From SZUA-22 sp963751695 (GTDB lineage: Bacteria > Bacteroidota > Ignavibacteria > Ignavibacteriales > Melioribacteraceae), in NCBI GenBank assembly GCA_963751695.1, contig CAVVVP010000001.1, forward strand, positions 186,001 through 250,000: a DNA stretch of 64,000 nucleotides. The letters run 5' to 3'. Made by a program: the position numbers and the translations under genes. Below are positions 17,956 through 28,191 of the stretch, piece by piece (positions within the stretch are counted from its first letter, which is position 1; each line of letters opens with the position of its first letter). The notes below the pieces were generated by a model, which searched no databases, had not been told where the DNA came from, and worked only from the letters and a program-made list of their open reading frames with translations.

Positions 17956-19388
17956 GGGTGCGCCATTCGCCGATCAATTGCGTAAATAATCCCGAATAAG
18001 ATCCAGAGCAAATTAAAATGTGGGAACATATTACCATAAAATAAAAAATTTACATTCAATGCAATAAAGAGAGCAATTACCCCTATAGTGACACTTTTCA
18101 TAATACTACTTTGATGAGTCTTTATTTGTTGTTTCAATGAAGATGCTACTCTCCAAAACCAGAAAAATACAATTCCTACTCCTAATAATCCTAGCTCAGC
18201 CAATAAGGTGGTCCATAATGTATGCGATTCTTTTACATATAATAATATTTGAGGAGCATCAGGGTGAATATAAATGTCATAATAGATGGGAAATCCTCTA
18301 AAACCAATTCCTAAGAATGGATTATCAATAAACATCCAAATTCCACTAATTGCCATTGAAATTCTAACTCTTATTGAGGGATCGTCTACTATATTAAAAA
18401 TTGATAAGGATCTAGATGTAAGGAATTCTCCGTAAGGGGTTAAATAAATAAATCCAATAACAATCAGAATTCCACCAAAGATTGACACAAAAATTGATTT
18501 TTTATTGGTCAGAAAAAGCATCGTAATGACTAGACCAATGGCAGCTGATAAAAGTCCACTCCTAGAAAAAGTTGCGAATATTCCAATTAATGATAGAATG
18601 ATAGATATTAGTAATAATGTATTCTCCCTCATTTTTAATTTTCCAAATAATAATAGTGCAAAGCTTAATATAGCTCCTACCAACAGAAAAGTAGCTGCAA
18701 CATTTGGATCTTCGAAAGTCGCAGACGCGCGCCAAACTTTTTCACCACTCTCCGTTGCAACTGTAGAGGTCCCAAAATAGAGCACATTTTGAAACAGTAG
18801 TTGATAAATTGCCAATATAGAAATTGGAATATTCAAAATTGAAAAAGAAAGAATAATTTTTTTGAATTGGTTTTCTTCTTTCAAAAAATTTACAATTACT
18901 ATAAAGGCAAAGAAAAGTGCTATAGAAGTTGCTAAAGATGTAATAGCTACTTCAAAATTTGGAGAGTAGATCAAAGAAAAGGTAGTGATTCCAAAAAATA
19001 GAAATATATATTTATTAATTGGAGTCCAAAGAATAAATTCGTGCAATGGATTTTGTAAATAGTAGGCTATTGAGGTGAATATTAAAAAACCAAAAGCAAT
19101 GTGGAAAACGGTTATTCCAGCTCCAATGCGCCCCCATGAATCCAATCCTGAAGCAATTATCATGATTATTATCCATGTATATGGTCCCTTAAGAAGCAGA
19201 AAATAAATCATTAAAAGAGTAAAAATTGATAAAACAAATCCAAGTCCAAAAAGTTTATCAAAATAAAACAAAGAAGCTACTACAATTTCTATAGCAAATG
19301 TAAAAAGTAAAACAGATTTCATGTTAACAAACTGAAACCAATCGCTAATAAAAATTCTACTGTTAAAATTAGTTTTGAGATAATTCAT
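17949..19388 (-). CDS. O-antigen ligase/polymerase family membrane protein
   Basis: 479 residues with about 12 predicted transmembrane helices and one large periplasmic loop near residues 310-390. The loop carries the typical segment PFLGIGFRGFPIYYD and the ESHTLWTTLLAELG motif of the O-antigen ligase (Wzy_C/WaaL) family. This family either polymerises repeat units or ligates the polymer to its acceptor; sequence alone cannot distinguish them, and no other polymerase candidate is seen in the window. It is transcribed leftward, apart from the sugar-nucleotide operon, following the Wzz-like gene by about 27 bases. Confidence 0.82.
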   Translation of the reverse strand: MNYLKTNFNSRIFISDWFQFVNMKSVLLFTFAIEIVVASLFYFDKLFGLGFVLSIFTLLMIYFLLLKGPYTWIIIMIIASGLDSWGRIGAGITVFHIAFGFLIFTSIAYYLQNPLHEFILWTPINKYIFLFFGITTFSLIYSPNFEVAITSLATSIALFFAFIVIVNFLKEENQFKKIILSFSILNIPISILAIYQLLFQNVLYFGTSTVATESGEKVWRASATFEDPNVAATFLLVGAILSFALLLFGKLKMRENTLLLISIILSLIGIFATFSRSGLLSAAIGLVITMLFLTNKKSIFVSIFGGILIVIGFIYLTPYGEFLTSRSLSIFNIVDDPSIRVRISMAISGIWMFIDNPFLGIGFRGFPIYYDIYIHPDAPQILLYVKESHTLWTTLLAELGLLGVGIVFFWFWRVASSLKQQIKTHQSSIMKSVTIGVIALFIALNVNFLFYGNMFPHFNLLWILFGIIYAIDRRMAHPV

Positions 19389-19415
19389 ATAAAAATAATA
19401 TTGGGCAAAGATTAG

Positions 19416-20610
19416 TTATGATTTCTTTTTCTTTAGTGTCCAAGCATCTTTAATATTCTCAATTTGACTAAATTTTTCTGGATCATCTTTTTCAAGTTTA
19501 ACAACATACTCGATTAATAATATCAGTAGCAATTGTAATACGAATGCAATCATCAATGATCCTAAAATTACAAAAGCTTTTTTTGGCTTTGATTTCCAAT
19601 CTGGGGGGACAGCATTATCAATTATTTGTAATGTTGGATCATCCTTTTGTACTTGGAGCTTTGCTTGTTCATATTCTGGAAGAAGATATTTCCTGCAATT
19701 TTGCTTGCAGTAAAAAATTAGCGTATAGTTTCGCATATTCGCGAGATAGTTCGGGTAATTCTTCTAACGAAATAAACAGTGAAGAAAAGGGATTATCTGA
19801 AGTATCAAATTTATTTTCAGTTAGATCATGAAACTGCTCCTTTAAAATATCCAATTCTATTTTCTTTGTATTGTACTGAGGTGAGTTTTTTCCGAACGAA
19901 CTTTCTATAGCTTTAAGCTCTGCTTGCTTAATAAATAACTCTGATTCTATTTTAGCTGTCATCTCAATTAGAGCTTTAGTTTGTGTTTCGAACTCAATAA
20001 TACCATGCTTCTTATTAAACTTTTCTATCTCAATCGCAAGACTATCAATATCATGTAAGTTTTGGAAATATCTTTTCTCAATATATTTTTTCGTTCTTTC
20101 AGCTTTTTCGATCATTAATTCTGTAGATCTTGAAGATAGTTCTGCAACCATATAGTTTACAATTTCTGCGACTCTAACAGAATCAGTGTATTCAAATGCG
20201 ATTGATATCATATTCTCTTCAGTAAATTGCACATCAAAATCACCATAGAAGCTTAAGTAAGTTTCAAACATTGTCTTTTTTTCATAAAAAGATTCTAGAT
20301 CAAATTTCTTAATTACATTTGTGGCAAATGATTTACTCTTTAGAATGGCCATATACGTCATTTCACCACCACCACCTAAACCCATACCAAGACCTCCAAT
20401 TGGAAGACTGTTCATGAGAGCCGACAATCCACCTCCAACCTGACTATCACTTGGAGGCATAACTACCGCACTTGCTTTGTACCATTTAGGTAATTGGAAA
20501 CTAATTATCAATGATACTATTCCAACAACCAGTATGTTTATAAAAATGGATTTTCTCCATTTCGTTAATAACCAAATAAAATCTACAAATGATTTCTTTT
20601 CCTTACTCAT
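19416..20610 (-). CDS. Wzz-like chain-length/export protein, frameshifted
   Basis: The first frame (to 19669) gives the N-terminal membrane helix (near residues 18-36), a glycine-rich stretch (GGLGMGLGGGGE near 75-85) and a long coiled-coil region. It then stops. The other frame continues with the hallmark LLPEYEQAKLQ and VQKDDPTLQIIDNAVPP segments and a second membrane helix ending in a lysine-rich tail. One extra base in the AAA run at 19689-19691 joins the halves into a protein of about 397 residues. It belongs to the Wzz/GumC polysaccharide co-polymerase type, anchored in the inner membrane with a periplasmic coiled coil. No tyrosine-kinase domain is attached, so it is not a full Wzc. Confidence 0.82.
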
Positions 20611-20626
20611 TCAATTTCTCTTATTT

Positions 20627-22042
20627 CTACTTAAATAATAATACAACTGTTGCAACTGCTCCAATCACTGCGGCAATCCTCGCAGTACGTGCAAGATAAT
20701 AATCAAAATTACGTGGTATATCTTTCGGTACCCATATATAATCACCAGATTCGATAATATATTCATGCTCATCATCCGTCATATCAATCCAAGCTCTAGT
20801 TTTTCCCTTTATAAGATAGACTTCATCTTTTGCTCTATTACCGATACCACCACTTTTTGATATGTAATAATCATAATCAACACTATCTACGTAATCTATA
20901 TATCCCGGATTCATTACCTGACCATAAACATATACAAGATCCGAAATTTCTGGCACGTAGATTAGGTCACCATCTTTCACAATAAATTTGCTATCAGATG
21001 AACTATCATTCAGAACTTGTCTGAAATCTATTGTAACACCTGCTCTGGCATTTCTCAAAACATTGTCTTGGATCAGACTTAGAGAATCTTCAACTTCAAT
21101 ATCAGCCATACGATTCATCATTAAAAGATCAATATTTGCATTGAAAGCCATTAAATCAAATGGTCGTCTTCTATCTTGCCAAGGGGCATTCGCTGACCTA
21201 GAAGTCTGTGACAAAACATTCCCTCTAATAATCTCACCATTAAGCAAGTCTGCATTTGATTTGAAACCACCCGCTTTCTCAATTACCTCTTTGATTGTCG
21301 TCTGATCTTTGGTAATAAAGATATATCCGGGTTTATTGACTTCGCCTCCAATGAGTACTTTAAAGTCACGTTTCTGAGTTTCATCAGCAACTACCCTTAC
21401 CCTGTCACCTCTCTGCAATTCGATATTATCTTCTTTAGAAATTGCAATGATTTCTTCAGACATACCATCATAACTTAATCTTGTAATTTCAATTCCCTTA
21501 ATGTTATCATAGGCCGGATTAATTCCCCTTGAAAACAACAATGCATCTGAAACTTTATCCCCATCAACAAATTGAAAAGTGATTGGTTTGTTAACAGCTC
21601 CCTCCACCTCAATAAAATTTCTCTGCCAATCGAGTCGAGGAAAAACCAACACGTCCCCATTCAGCAAGTAAGGATTCTCTTGAAAATCTGCGGTCAATCT
21701 GAATTTTTTTAGATCCACTTTTTGTTCTGAACCATCAATATGTTTTAGAATAACTCCTCTTTCCGCATATTCATCTATCTCACTTTTTAGCTGAGCTAAA
21801 GATCGAGCATCTTTTGTGGTTGTCAACAAAGCAATACGATATTGGTTGTATATTCTTGTTACAAACTCGTCAACTCTCTCTGTTGCCAAGGCGGGAAAAG
21901 TACCGTTCGTAATAAAATCTCCACCTATTGTTACTGAAATCTTATTTAGAGCAAATACAGCCGATTCATCCATACTTGACAAATCCTGAGAATAAATGAA
22001 ACTGACTGTACAGAATAATAAAAATAATATTTTGGACTTCAT
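20627..22042 (-). CDS. SLBB-domain polysaccharide export protein
   Basis: 471 residues. A signal peptide (about 1-18) is followed by at least three SLBB-type beta-grasp segments: FIEVEGAVNKP near 135, VLIGGEVNKPGYIF near 230, and VYVYGQVMNPGYI near 370. There is a C-terminal hydrophobic helix near 448-468. These are the building blocks of Wza-like outer-membrane export channels. A canonical N-terminal poly-export strand (YxLgpGD) is not obvious, so this may be a variant or a partner of a true Wza. It lies 16 bases upstream of the Wzz-like gene in the same direction, the usual order of an export pair. Confidence 0.8.
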   Translation of the reverse strand: MKSKILFLLFCTVSFIYSQDLSSMDESAVFALNKISVTIGGDFITNGTFPALATERVDEFVTRIYNQYRIALLTTTKDARSLAQLKSEIDEYAERGVILKHIDGSEQKVDLKKFRLTADFQENPYLLNGDVLVFPRLDWQRNFIEVEGAVNKPITFQFVDGDKVSDALLFSRGINPAYDNIKGIEITRLSYDGMSEEIIAISKEDNIELQRGDRVRVVADETQKRDFKVLIGGEVNKPGYIFITKDQTTIKEVIEKAGGFKSNADLLNGEIIRGNVLSQTSRSANAPWQDRRRPFDLMAFNANIDLLMMNRMADIEVEDSLSLIQDNVLRNARAGVTIDFRQVLNDSSSDSKFIVKDGDLIYVPEISDLVYVYGQVMNPGYIDYVDSVDYDYYISKSGGIGNRAKDEVYLIKGKTRAWIDMTDDEHEYIIESGDYIWVPKDIPRNFDYYLARTARIAAVIGAVATVVLLFK

Positions 22043-22057
22043 TTTTACCTTTTGCTA

Positions 22058-23068
22058 TTAGTTTTCATACTGCAATTTATAATAATCTTTATATTCTCCG
22101 CTGAGAATTCTTTCCCACCATGATTTGTTCTGCAAATACCATTCAATAGTTTTTTCGATTGCGTCTTCAAAATTGAATTCTGGTTTCCAACCTAACTCAT
22201 TTTCTATTTTGGATGAATCAATTGCATAACGTCTATCGTGTCCTAATCGATCTTTAACAAATTCAATTAGCTCCTCAGATTTTCCTAAATAGTTCAAAAT
22301 AAGTTTAATGATATCGATATTTGTCATTTCTTGATTGGCCCCGATATTATAGACTTCACCAACTTTACCTTTTTCCCAGACCAACTCGACAGCCTTATTA
22401 TGATCGATTACATATATCCAATCACGCACGTTAAGTCCATCTCCATAGACAGGGAGTTTTTTGTCATTTAAGGCATTTAAAATCATTAGTGGAATTAATT
22501 TTTCAGGAAATTGGAATGGTCCGTAATTATTCGAACATCTTGTAACCACCACAGGCAAACCGTATGTTTTTTGGAATGATAAAGCCATTAGATCTGCAGA
22601 TGCTTTACTGGATGAATAAGGGCTATTAGGATCAAGGGGTGTGGATTCAGAGAACTTTCCGGTTGCACCGAGACTGCCGTAAACTTCATCTGTAGAAACC
22701 TGGACAAATTTATCAATTCCAAATCTCTTTGATGCTTCTAGCAAAATGTTGGTTCCAATTACATTTGTTCTAAAAAATATTTCCGATCCAAGAATAGATC
22801 GATCTACATGAGATTCTGCTGCAAAATGGATTACATCGCTAATATCATTTTCTTCAAAAACTTTACTCATCTTCTCACGATCTGTGATATCAGCTTTAAC
22901 AAATTTATAACTTGGATTATTCTCAGATTGAGTGAGATTTTCAAGATTACCTGCGTATGTAAGACTATCAACATTAATGATCTTTAGATCTTTCCGAGAA
23001 GAAAGAATGTGATTGATAAAATTACTTCCTATAAATCCGGCACCGCCGGTAACTAAAATATTTTTCAT
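22058..23068 (-). CDS. rfbB: dTDP-glucose 4,6-dehydratase
   Basis: 336 residues, an extended SDR enzyme that turns dTDP-glucose into dTDP-4-keto-6-deoxyglucose. The cofactor motif TGGAGFIG is at residues 7-14. The dehydratase signature STDEVYG is near residue 127, the YSSSK catalytic motif near 152, and RCSNNYGPFQFPEK near 178. All are diagnostic of RfbB/RmlB. rfbA, rfbC and rfbD are not in the window. It follows a small outer-membrane-like protein gene by three bases and precedes the SLBB export gene, which ties it to the polysaccharide locus. The 4-keto sugar is a likely precursor for the 6-deoxy amino sugar implied by the aminotransferase genes. Confidence 0.93.
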   Translation of the reverse strand: MKNILVTGGAGFIGSNFINHILSSRKDLKIINVDSLTYAGNLENLTQSENNPSYKFVKADITDREKMSKVFEENDISDVIHFAAESHVDRSILGSEIFFRTNVIGTNILLEASKRFGIDKFVQVSTDEVYGSLGATGKFSESTPLDPNSPYSSSKASADLMALSFQKTYGLPVVVTRCSNNYGPFQFPEKLIPLMILNALNDKKLPVYGDGLNVRDWIYVIDHNKAVELVWEKGKVGEVYNIGANQEMTNIDIIKLILNYLGKSEELIEFVKDRLGHDRRYAIDSSKIENELGWKPEFNFEDAIEKTIEWYLQNKSWWERILSGEYKDYYKLQYEN

Positions 23069-23071
23069 AAT

Positions 23072-23827
23072 TTAATAAGCAAAAAACCCTAAGTATAAAC
23101 CTGTTTGAATAAAGAATGAATTTCCATTTAAAGTAGTTGGAACACCATTAAGTGGTTGATTATTCTCAACTGTCCACTTTTCACTAAAAGTAAATTGGTA
23201 TCCAGTACCCAACCTAATAGCAAGAAATCTGGTTAATGGTACATCTACATTTAAAGTTGGAGTGAATGTTAAATAATTATTTTTCATCCTGCTGCTGAAA
23301 TATTGAGTTCCCTCATCAGAGTTGAATTCATCCCAAGTCTCTTGCCAAGAAAATGTTCCATTATTTTGGAAGATGTCAACTGTGATTTTTCCAGCACCAA
23401 ACATTCCGCCAACTGAGACTGCTATCCGCTTGATAAATGGCAGAGTGTATTCAAGTGTGAATGCTCCGCCACTTATACCATACTTAACTTCTCGACTTAA
23501 ACCATTTGTATATCCTGTGAAAGAGCTTGAACCACCGAAACCCATTCCCCCAATTCTTAGATCATCAACTATCATTAGATATACATAACCACTGCCGCCC
23601 CAGACTAATAAACCGCCTTCGAATTTTTCTTGGATACCAAAACTTTGAAGTTGATTATTCACTTCAGAATAGTCTGGGAAATACCATGAGGCATTAACTC
23701 CACCAGCCATCCCGAATTTACTCATCCACCCAACCTGTTTGCTTTTTTGTGCAAACTGTGTTGTCGAAATCAAAATTAGTAAAAGTATTAAGTATTTAGC
23801 GCGAATCAATAATACAAACTCTGTCAA
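23072..23827 (-). CDS. Predicted outer-membrane beta-barrel protein of unknown function
   Basis: 251 residues with a signal peptide ending near residue 27 (TQFAQ). The mature part has alternating hydrophobic strands with many Gly, Tyr and Phe residues (GGSGYVYLMI, GGFGGSS-type turns) and ends in an aromatic (LGFFAY), as porin-like barrels often do. I do not recognise the family. The gene begins the leftward run that includes rfbB and the export genes, only three bases upstream of rfbB, so it may serve the same locus. Its start lies about 110 bases from the end of the phosphatase gene. Confidence 0.6.
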   Translation of the reverse strand: MTEFVLLIRAKYLILLLILISTTQFAQKSKQVGWMSKFGMAGGVNASWYFPDYSEVNNQLQSFGIQEKFEGGLLVWGGSGYVYLMIVDDLRIGGMGFGGSSSFTGYTNGLSREVKYGISGGAFTLEYTLPFIKRIAVSVGGMFGAGKITVDIFQNNGTFSWQETWDEFNSDEGTQYFSSRMKNNYLTFTPTLNVDVPLTRFLAIRLGTGYQFTFSEKWTVENNQPLNGVPTTLNGNSFFIQTGLYLGFFAY

Positions 23828-23939
23828 TTAATACGACTTCAAATTTATTAAATTATTGACAAATAAGCCTGGATCTTAAATATTTTATTAGGTCAAAAGT
23901 GAATCACTAGGAGTGAAGGACAAAATTGTTTTTTTAAGA

Positions 23940-26504
23940 CTACTTAACTTTTACTAATATAAATGTGATATCATCGTTCTGTTCTGCGCTTCCTCTGAAA
24001 CTTTTAAGTGATTGCAATATGGAATCTTGAATACTATCTATACTCTCTTGATGTTTGGCGATTAAAAGATTGCTGAAATTATTTGATCCGAAAAACTCTC
24101 TGTTTTTATTCATTGCTTCTGTAACTCCATCTGAATAGAAAGCAAATAATTCGTTCTGATTTATTGGCATTGTAAGCTCTTCTAAATTTTTGCTGAAGAG
24201 TTCCCCTTCCTCAAGTCCAAGACCAATTCCATCAGGTATAATTTCTTTATTATCATTTTCACTTACAAGAAGAATCGGTGGATGGCCTGCCCTGCAGATG
24301 TTCACTCTCTTTTCTTCAGTATCAAACAAAGCAACAGTGCAAGTAATGAACCAATTTTTATCAATCTCTGGATATAGCTGACGGTTTATTCTTGATAATA
24401 TTTCTTTTGGTGAATTTTTATCGTTGCAGTATAAATGCATCATGGTTTGAAGTTTTGACATATAGAATGATGCTGATAATCCTTTACCGGAAACATCTCC
24501 AACAATCACGAATACTCTAGTATCGCTTATTTTAATAATATCATAATAGTCACCACCAACTTGCATTGCTGGAAGCATGGTGCCACTTATTTCTAATCCA
24601 TTTATGCGAGGAATAATCTCTGGAAGTAATTTTTTCTGTATTTCTCTTGCTTTTTCCAGATCATGATCAAGAAGAATTTTTTCTCTTTCTAACTCATAAA
24701 GTCTTGCGTTCTCAACAGCGACAGCAGTTTGATTTGCAGCTGCAATTAAAAGTTCAATGTCTTTTCCGGCAAATCGAGTACCAGAATATTTTAGTCCAAA
24801 AAGTAAAAGCCCCACTAGTTTGGATTTTATTATCAGAGGAATAATTGTATAAATTCCCTCTTCAATTAATCTTATTTCACTATCTGGAAAGATTTGGGAG
24901 AATTCTGAATCCTCAATAACCGGATATTGCTTTGCATTTCGTTTTGACTCCAATAGATTCATTATTTTGTTTTCATTAACTTCGAGTGAAAACTTTTCAT
25001 CTTTGAATCCGACACTATCCTTCAGCAAAAACTGTGTAGAAGATGGTTTTTTCAACAAAATTCCGAAAATTGCTAGTCTCAAAGACTCAACAAATGTATT
25101 GCTTGTTGATCTCAAAATATTATCGAGTCCAAAAATAGTTACAACATCACTGCTAAATTTCATCAATACTTTCTGATAAGCAAATTGCTCTGGATAGAAT
25201 TTTCTCGTGATTAAATTTTGAAATCTATCCTTTGCTGACTGAAATATTATAGCGAAGAAGACGAAAATTATTCCTGCAATAGTAACTTGATACTCTGTAC
25301 CAATGGCACTACTAAGAAATTCTCCGAGTAGATAAATCACTAAAAAGTATGTACCCACAACACTTGCCATTGCTACTCCATAAAGAGCGGTAGTCTTTAT
25401 GACATCTGATACATCCATTAAAGAATACCTGAAAATTGAGTAACCAAATGCGAGTGGAAGAAGAGAAATTAGAATAATTGGTGTAAAATACTCAGGCTGG
25501 TTATACATTACAGAAGCATTTATAGTCTGCGTTAAGATCATAGTATATGTTATCGCAAGAATGGTAATCGTATAAGATATTAAAATAACAAATATCGAGG
25601 TTCTATCTTTTTTATTTTCCAACCTGAAGTAATTAATAAAGAGTGAGATCAAACCAATCACTGATGATGATGATAGCAGAATCAAGAAGATGAATGCAAG
25701 TAACTCATAAAACCTAAAAGGATTTAACTGGCCTGAATAAATAAAAAAAGATTTGAATCCTAATAGAAATAAATACAAAATGAGAGGAATATAGAACAAT
25801 AATTTTTCAATCCACTTATTCTTCATAAAACCAAATCTATTTGGGAATGTCCAGAAGAATTGAAGAATAAGTAACGGGAGAAAGATAGCTCCAATGCTCC
25901 AAATCTGGTCGATAATTGTCAAAAGGATTGGATAGTCAAAAACTGGATTTTTAATATTTTGCTGGATAAGCATGTTAAAACTTGAATAGAAAACTAGCAT
26001 AATGCCGATGCGGTAAAATACAATTTGAGTTCTTCCTTGTGGTTTTGCCTTTATCACAATGAATCCAATTGCAAGCCAAATAATTGCAAGAATAGCGAAA
26101 GCCAAACCACCGAACTGAATTAGCTTTTTAACCTCTACCTTAGTCTCAATAATTTGATCATTTCTGCTAATTGTATATTTTGCCGAATCACCACTATCCA
26201 TCCTATTAAGCTCATGGCTGGCTTCATGCAAATATTTTATTGACTTATCATTAATTGCAATTAATTGATCTCCATCTCTGATTCCAGCTTTCCAAGTAAC
26301 GCCATCGAATTTGACACTTTCAAAGAAATATCCCACACTATCCTTTGACACACTCATTGGATTCCAAATGCATTCATCATTCGGTTGCGGTGTTATCTCA
26401 AATACAAAATAGAAATTAATAAGCACTAGCATTAACAATAGCAATGTAAATGGTGCTAAAATCTTAGAACGATACTTTGATAATATTGTTTCTATTTTAT
26501 TCAT
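23940..26504 (-). CDS. Membrane SpoIIE-type PP2C phosphatase with PDZ and GAF domains
   Basis: 854 residues. The order is a membrane helix (about 15-35), a PDZ-like segment (about 55-120, with GIRDGDQLIAINDK), seven or eight membrane helices (about 130-420), a GAF domain (about 430-600) and a SpoIIE-type PP2C domain (about 610-854). The PP2C metal-binding Asp residues are intact in VGGDYYD (near 650), GDVSGKG and the terminal NDDIT. Such enzymes remove phosphate from STAS proteins, as RsbU and SpoIIE do. The start follows directly on the previous stop (TAAATG), so it is co-translated with the upstream phosphatase gene. A membrane or periplasmic signal is the likely input; its partner is inferred to be the STAS protein encoded upstream. 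Confidence 0.88.
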   Translation of the reverse strand: MNKIETILSKYRSKILAPFTLLLLMLVLINFYFVFEITPQPNDECIWNPMSVSKDSVGYFFESVKFDGVTWKAGIRDGDQLIAINDKSIKYLHEASHELNRMDSGDSAKYTISRNDQIIETKVEVKKLIQFGGLAFAILAIIWLAIGFIVIKAKPQGRTQIVFYRIGIMLVFYSSFNMLIQQNIKNPVFDYPILLTIIDQIWSIGAIFLPLLILQFFWTFPNRFGFMKNKWIEKLLFYIPLILYLFLLGFKSFFIYSGQLNPFRFYELLAFIFLILLSSSSVIGLISLFINYFRLENKKDRTSIFVILISYTITILAITYTMILTQTINASVMYNQPEYFTPIILISLLPLAFGYSIFRYSLMDVSDVIKTTALYGVAMASVVGTYFLVIYLLGEFLSSAIGTEYQVTIAGIIFVFFAIIFQSAKDRFQNLITRKFYPEQFAYQKVLMKFSSDVVTIFGLDNILRSTSNTFVESLRLAIFGILLKKPSSTQFLLKDSVGFKDEKFSLEVNENKIMNLLESKRNAKQYPVIEDSEFSQIFPDSEIRLIEEGIYTIIPLIIKSKLVGLLLFGLKYSGTRFAGKDIELLIAAANQTAVAVENARLYELEREKILLDHDLEKAREIQKKLLPEIIPRINGLEISGTMLPAMQVGGDYYDIIKISDTRVFVIVGDVSGKGLSASFYMSKLQTMMHLYCNDKNSPKEILSRINRQLYPEIDKNWFITCTVALFDTEEKRVNICRAGHPPILLVSENDNKEIIPDGIGLGLEEGELFSKNLEELTMPINQNELFAFYSDGVTEAMNKNREFFGSNNFSNLLIAKHQESIDSIQDSILQSLKSFRGSAEQNDDITFILVKVK

Positions 26505-28187
26505 TTAGTTTACTTTTACTACAAGAGCTGTAATGTCATCTGATTGTTCGATGCCATGTGTAAATTTTCTTACATCAGTAAGAATTATTTGTAAAATTTC
26601 ATCTGCAGACATTGAATTGAGAGTTGTTGATAACTCTTCCAATTTTTCATCACTATATTCGATATTCTCTTCATCCATTGCTTCAGTAATACCATCAGTA
26701 AACATAATTAGAATATCATCTGTTTCTAATATATTTATTTCACTATTGTAAGGAGTTATGGTTGGCATAACACCCATTAGCATGCCTCCAAGTTTAAGTT
26801 TAATTATTTCACCATTTCTAATAAGCAGTGGAGGATTGTGCCCCATGTTAACACTTTCAAATTCATTTGTCTTATCATTTAACACTCCCCAGAAAAAAGT
26901 GATAAACCTACCATCAGACGTATTTTCACTTACGAGATCATTTAGCAAATTAGACGCAGAAATGAGATCATTGTTTTGCTTACTAATTGATTGGAGAAAG
27001 GCCTGAAGGTTTGCCATTAGCAAAGCAGCTTGTGCGCCTTTTCCAGAAACATCACCAATGCATATCAGAACTCGATCATCATCCAAGCGAATTGCATCAT
27101 AATAATCACCTCCAACTTGTTTTGCAGCTTTATTGTAGGCAGCTATCTCAAAATTCTTCATAATTGGCAGCTTGCTTGGCAGTAAATTTCTCTGGATTTT
27201 TTTTGCGAGTTCAAGATCTTTCTCTAATCTTTGTTTTTCCAAAGCTTCTTTGAAGAGCAAACTATTTTCTATTGAAATTATGGCGAGAGAACCAATCGAA
27301 GAGACAAACTCAATGTCAGATTTTGAAAAACCTTTCCCAATAGTCCTGCTGCCGAGAAGTACTAATCCTTTTGTTTCACCCTTTATTTTCATAGGTACAA
27401 TTAGTTCAACACCGGCAATTTTAATTTCTTTACAATTTTCATTTTCTGATTCGCAACAATTGATTGGTGTATCGATAGACTGAAAATCAGCTCCCGATAA
27501 AGCTATTTCAAGTGCCTCTGAATCAAACTTAGATTCAAGTATCTGTACACCATGTTGATTATTTATTACAACGGCATACTTTGTTACAAGCAATTGTCCA
27601 ATAATTGAAAATCCAAGGAGCTTACAAACATGTGGGATTTCTAATATAGAGCTGAACTCTTTACTAAGGTCAAATAGGGCACTTAGTTGATGGACTTTAG
27701 TATCAAGGTTTTTGTTTACATCAACAAGCTCTGAAACATTTGAAGAATTTTGGATTGCTGTTGAAGAGATATTAAGAAAAGTTTGTAGAAACTTTTTATC
27801 ATCATCTGAATATTTTTCTCCAGTTAAACGTTCTCCAAGAAGAATTAGTCCAATTATTTCACTGTCAGATATAATTTCTTGAACAAGAACCAAGCTATTT
27901 TTTTCTAAAAAGAGTTTGAATTCATTATCGGACTTATAATTATTAATGCTAGTTGTGGGAATTTCATTATCATCTCCTAACTTCAATCCCTTAAAAGATT
28001 CAATATTTAATTTTCCCAATTTATCACTAAGACAAATAACTCCTTTGCTGGTGTGGAATTTTCCAAAACATGTGAGCAGAAGATTATTCAGAATAAATTC
28101 AATATCTAAACTTGAATTTATGAGATTACTAAAATCTACAAGTGCTGATAGATTTTTAAGTGTGGATTTATGATCGGTGTGCTGCAT
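26505..28187 (-). CDS. Cytoplasmic SpoIIE-type PP2C phosphatase with two GAF domains
   Basis: 560 residues with no membrane segment. Two GAF-like domains (about residues 15-155 and 170-310) precede a PP2C/SpoIIE domain (about 330-560) with intact metal-site motifs VGGDYYD, GDVSGKG and SDDIT. It probably senses a small molecule or a protein through its GAF domains and dephosphorylates a STAS partner. It lies between the RsbW-like kinase gene (four bases upstream) and the membrane phosphatase gene (directly adjacent), inside one leftward transcription unit. Confidence 0.87.
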   Translation of the reverse strand: MQHTDHKSTLKNLSALVDFSNLINSSLDIEFILNNLLLTCFGKFHTSKGVICLSDKLGKLNIESFKGLKLGDDNEIPTTSINNYKSDNEFKLFLEKNSLVLVQEIISDSEIIGLILLGERLTGEKYSDDDKKFLQTFLNISSTAIQNSSNVSELVDVNKNLDTKVHQLSALFDLSKEFSSILEIPHVCKLLGFSIIGQLLVTKYAVVINNQHGVQILESKFDSEALEIALSGADFQSIDTPINCCESENENCKEIKIAGVELIVPMKIKGETKGLVLLGSRTIGKGFSKSDIEFVSSIGSLAIISIENSLLFKEALEKQRLEKDLELAKKIQRNLLPSKLPIMKNFEIAAYNKAAKQVGGDYYDAIRLDDDRVLICIGDVSGKGAQAALLMANLQAFLQSISKQNNDLISASNLLNDLVSENTSDGRFITFFWGVLNDKTNEFESVNMGHNPPLLIRNGEIIKLKLGGMLMGVMPTITPYNSEINILETDDILIMFTDGITEAMDEENIEYSDEKLEELSTTLNSMSADEILQIILTDVRKFTHGIEQSDDITALVVKVN

Positions 28188-28191
28188 CTTT

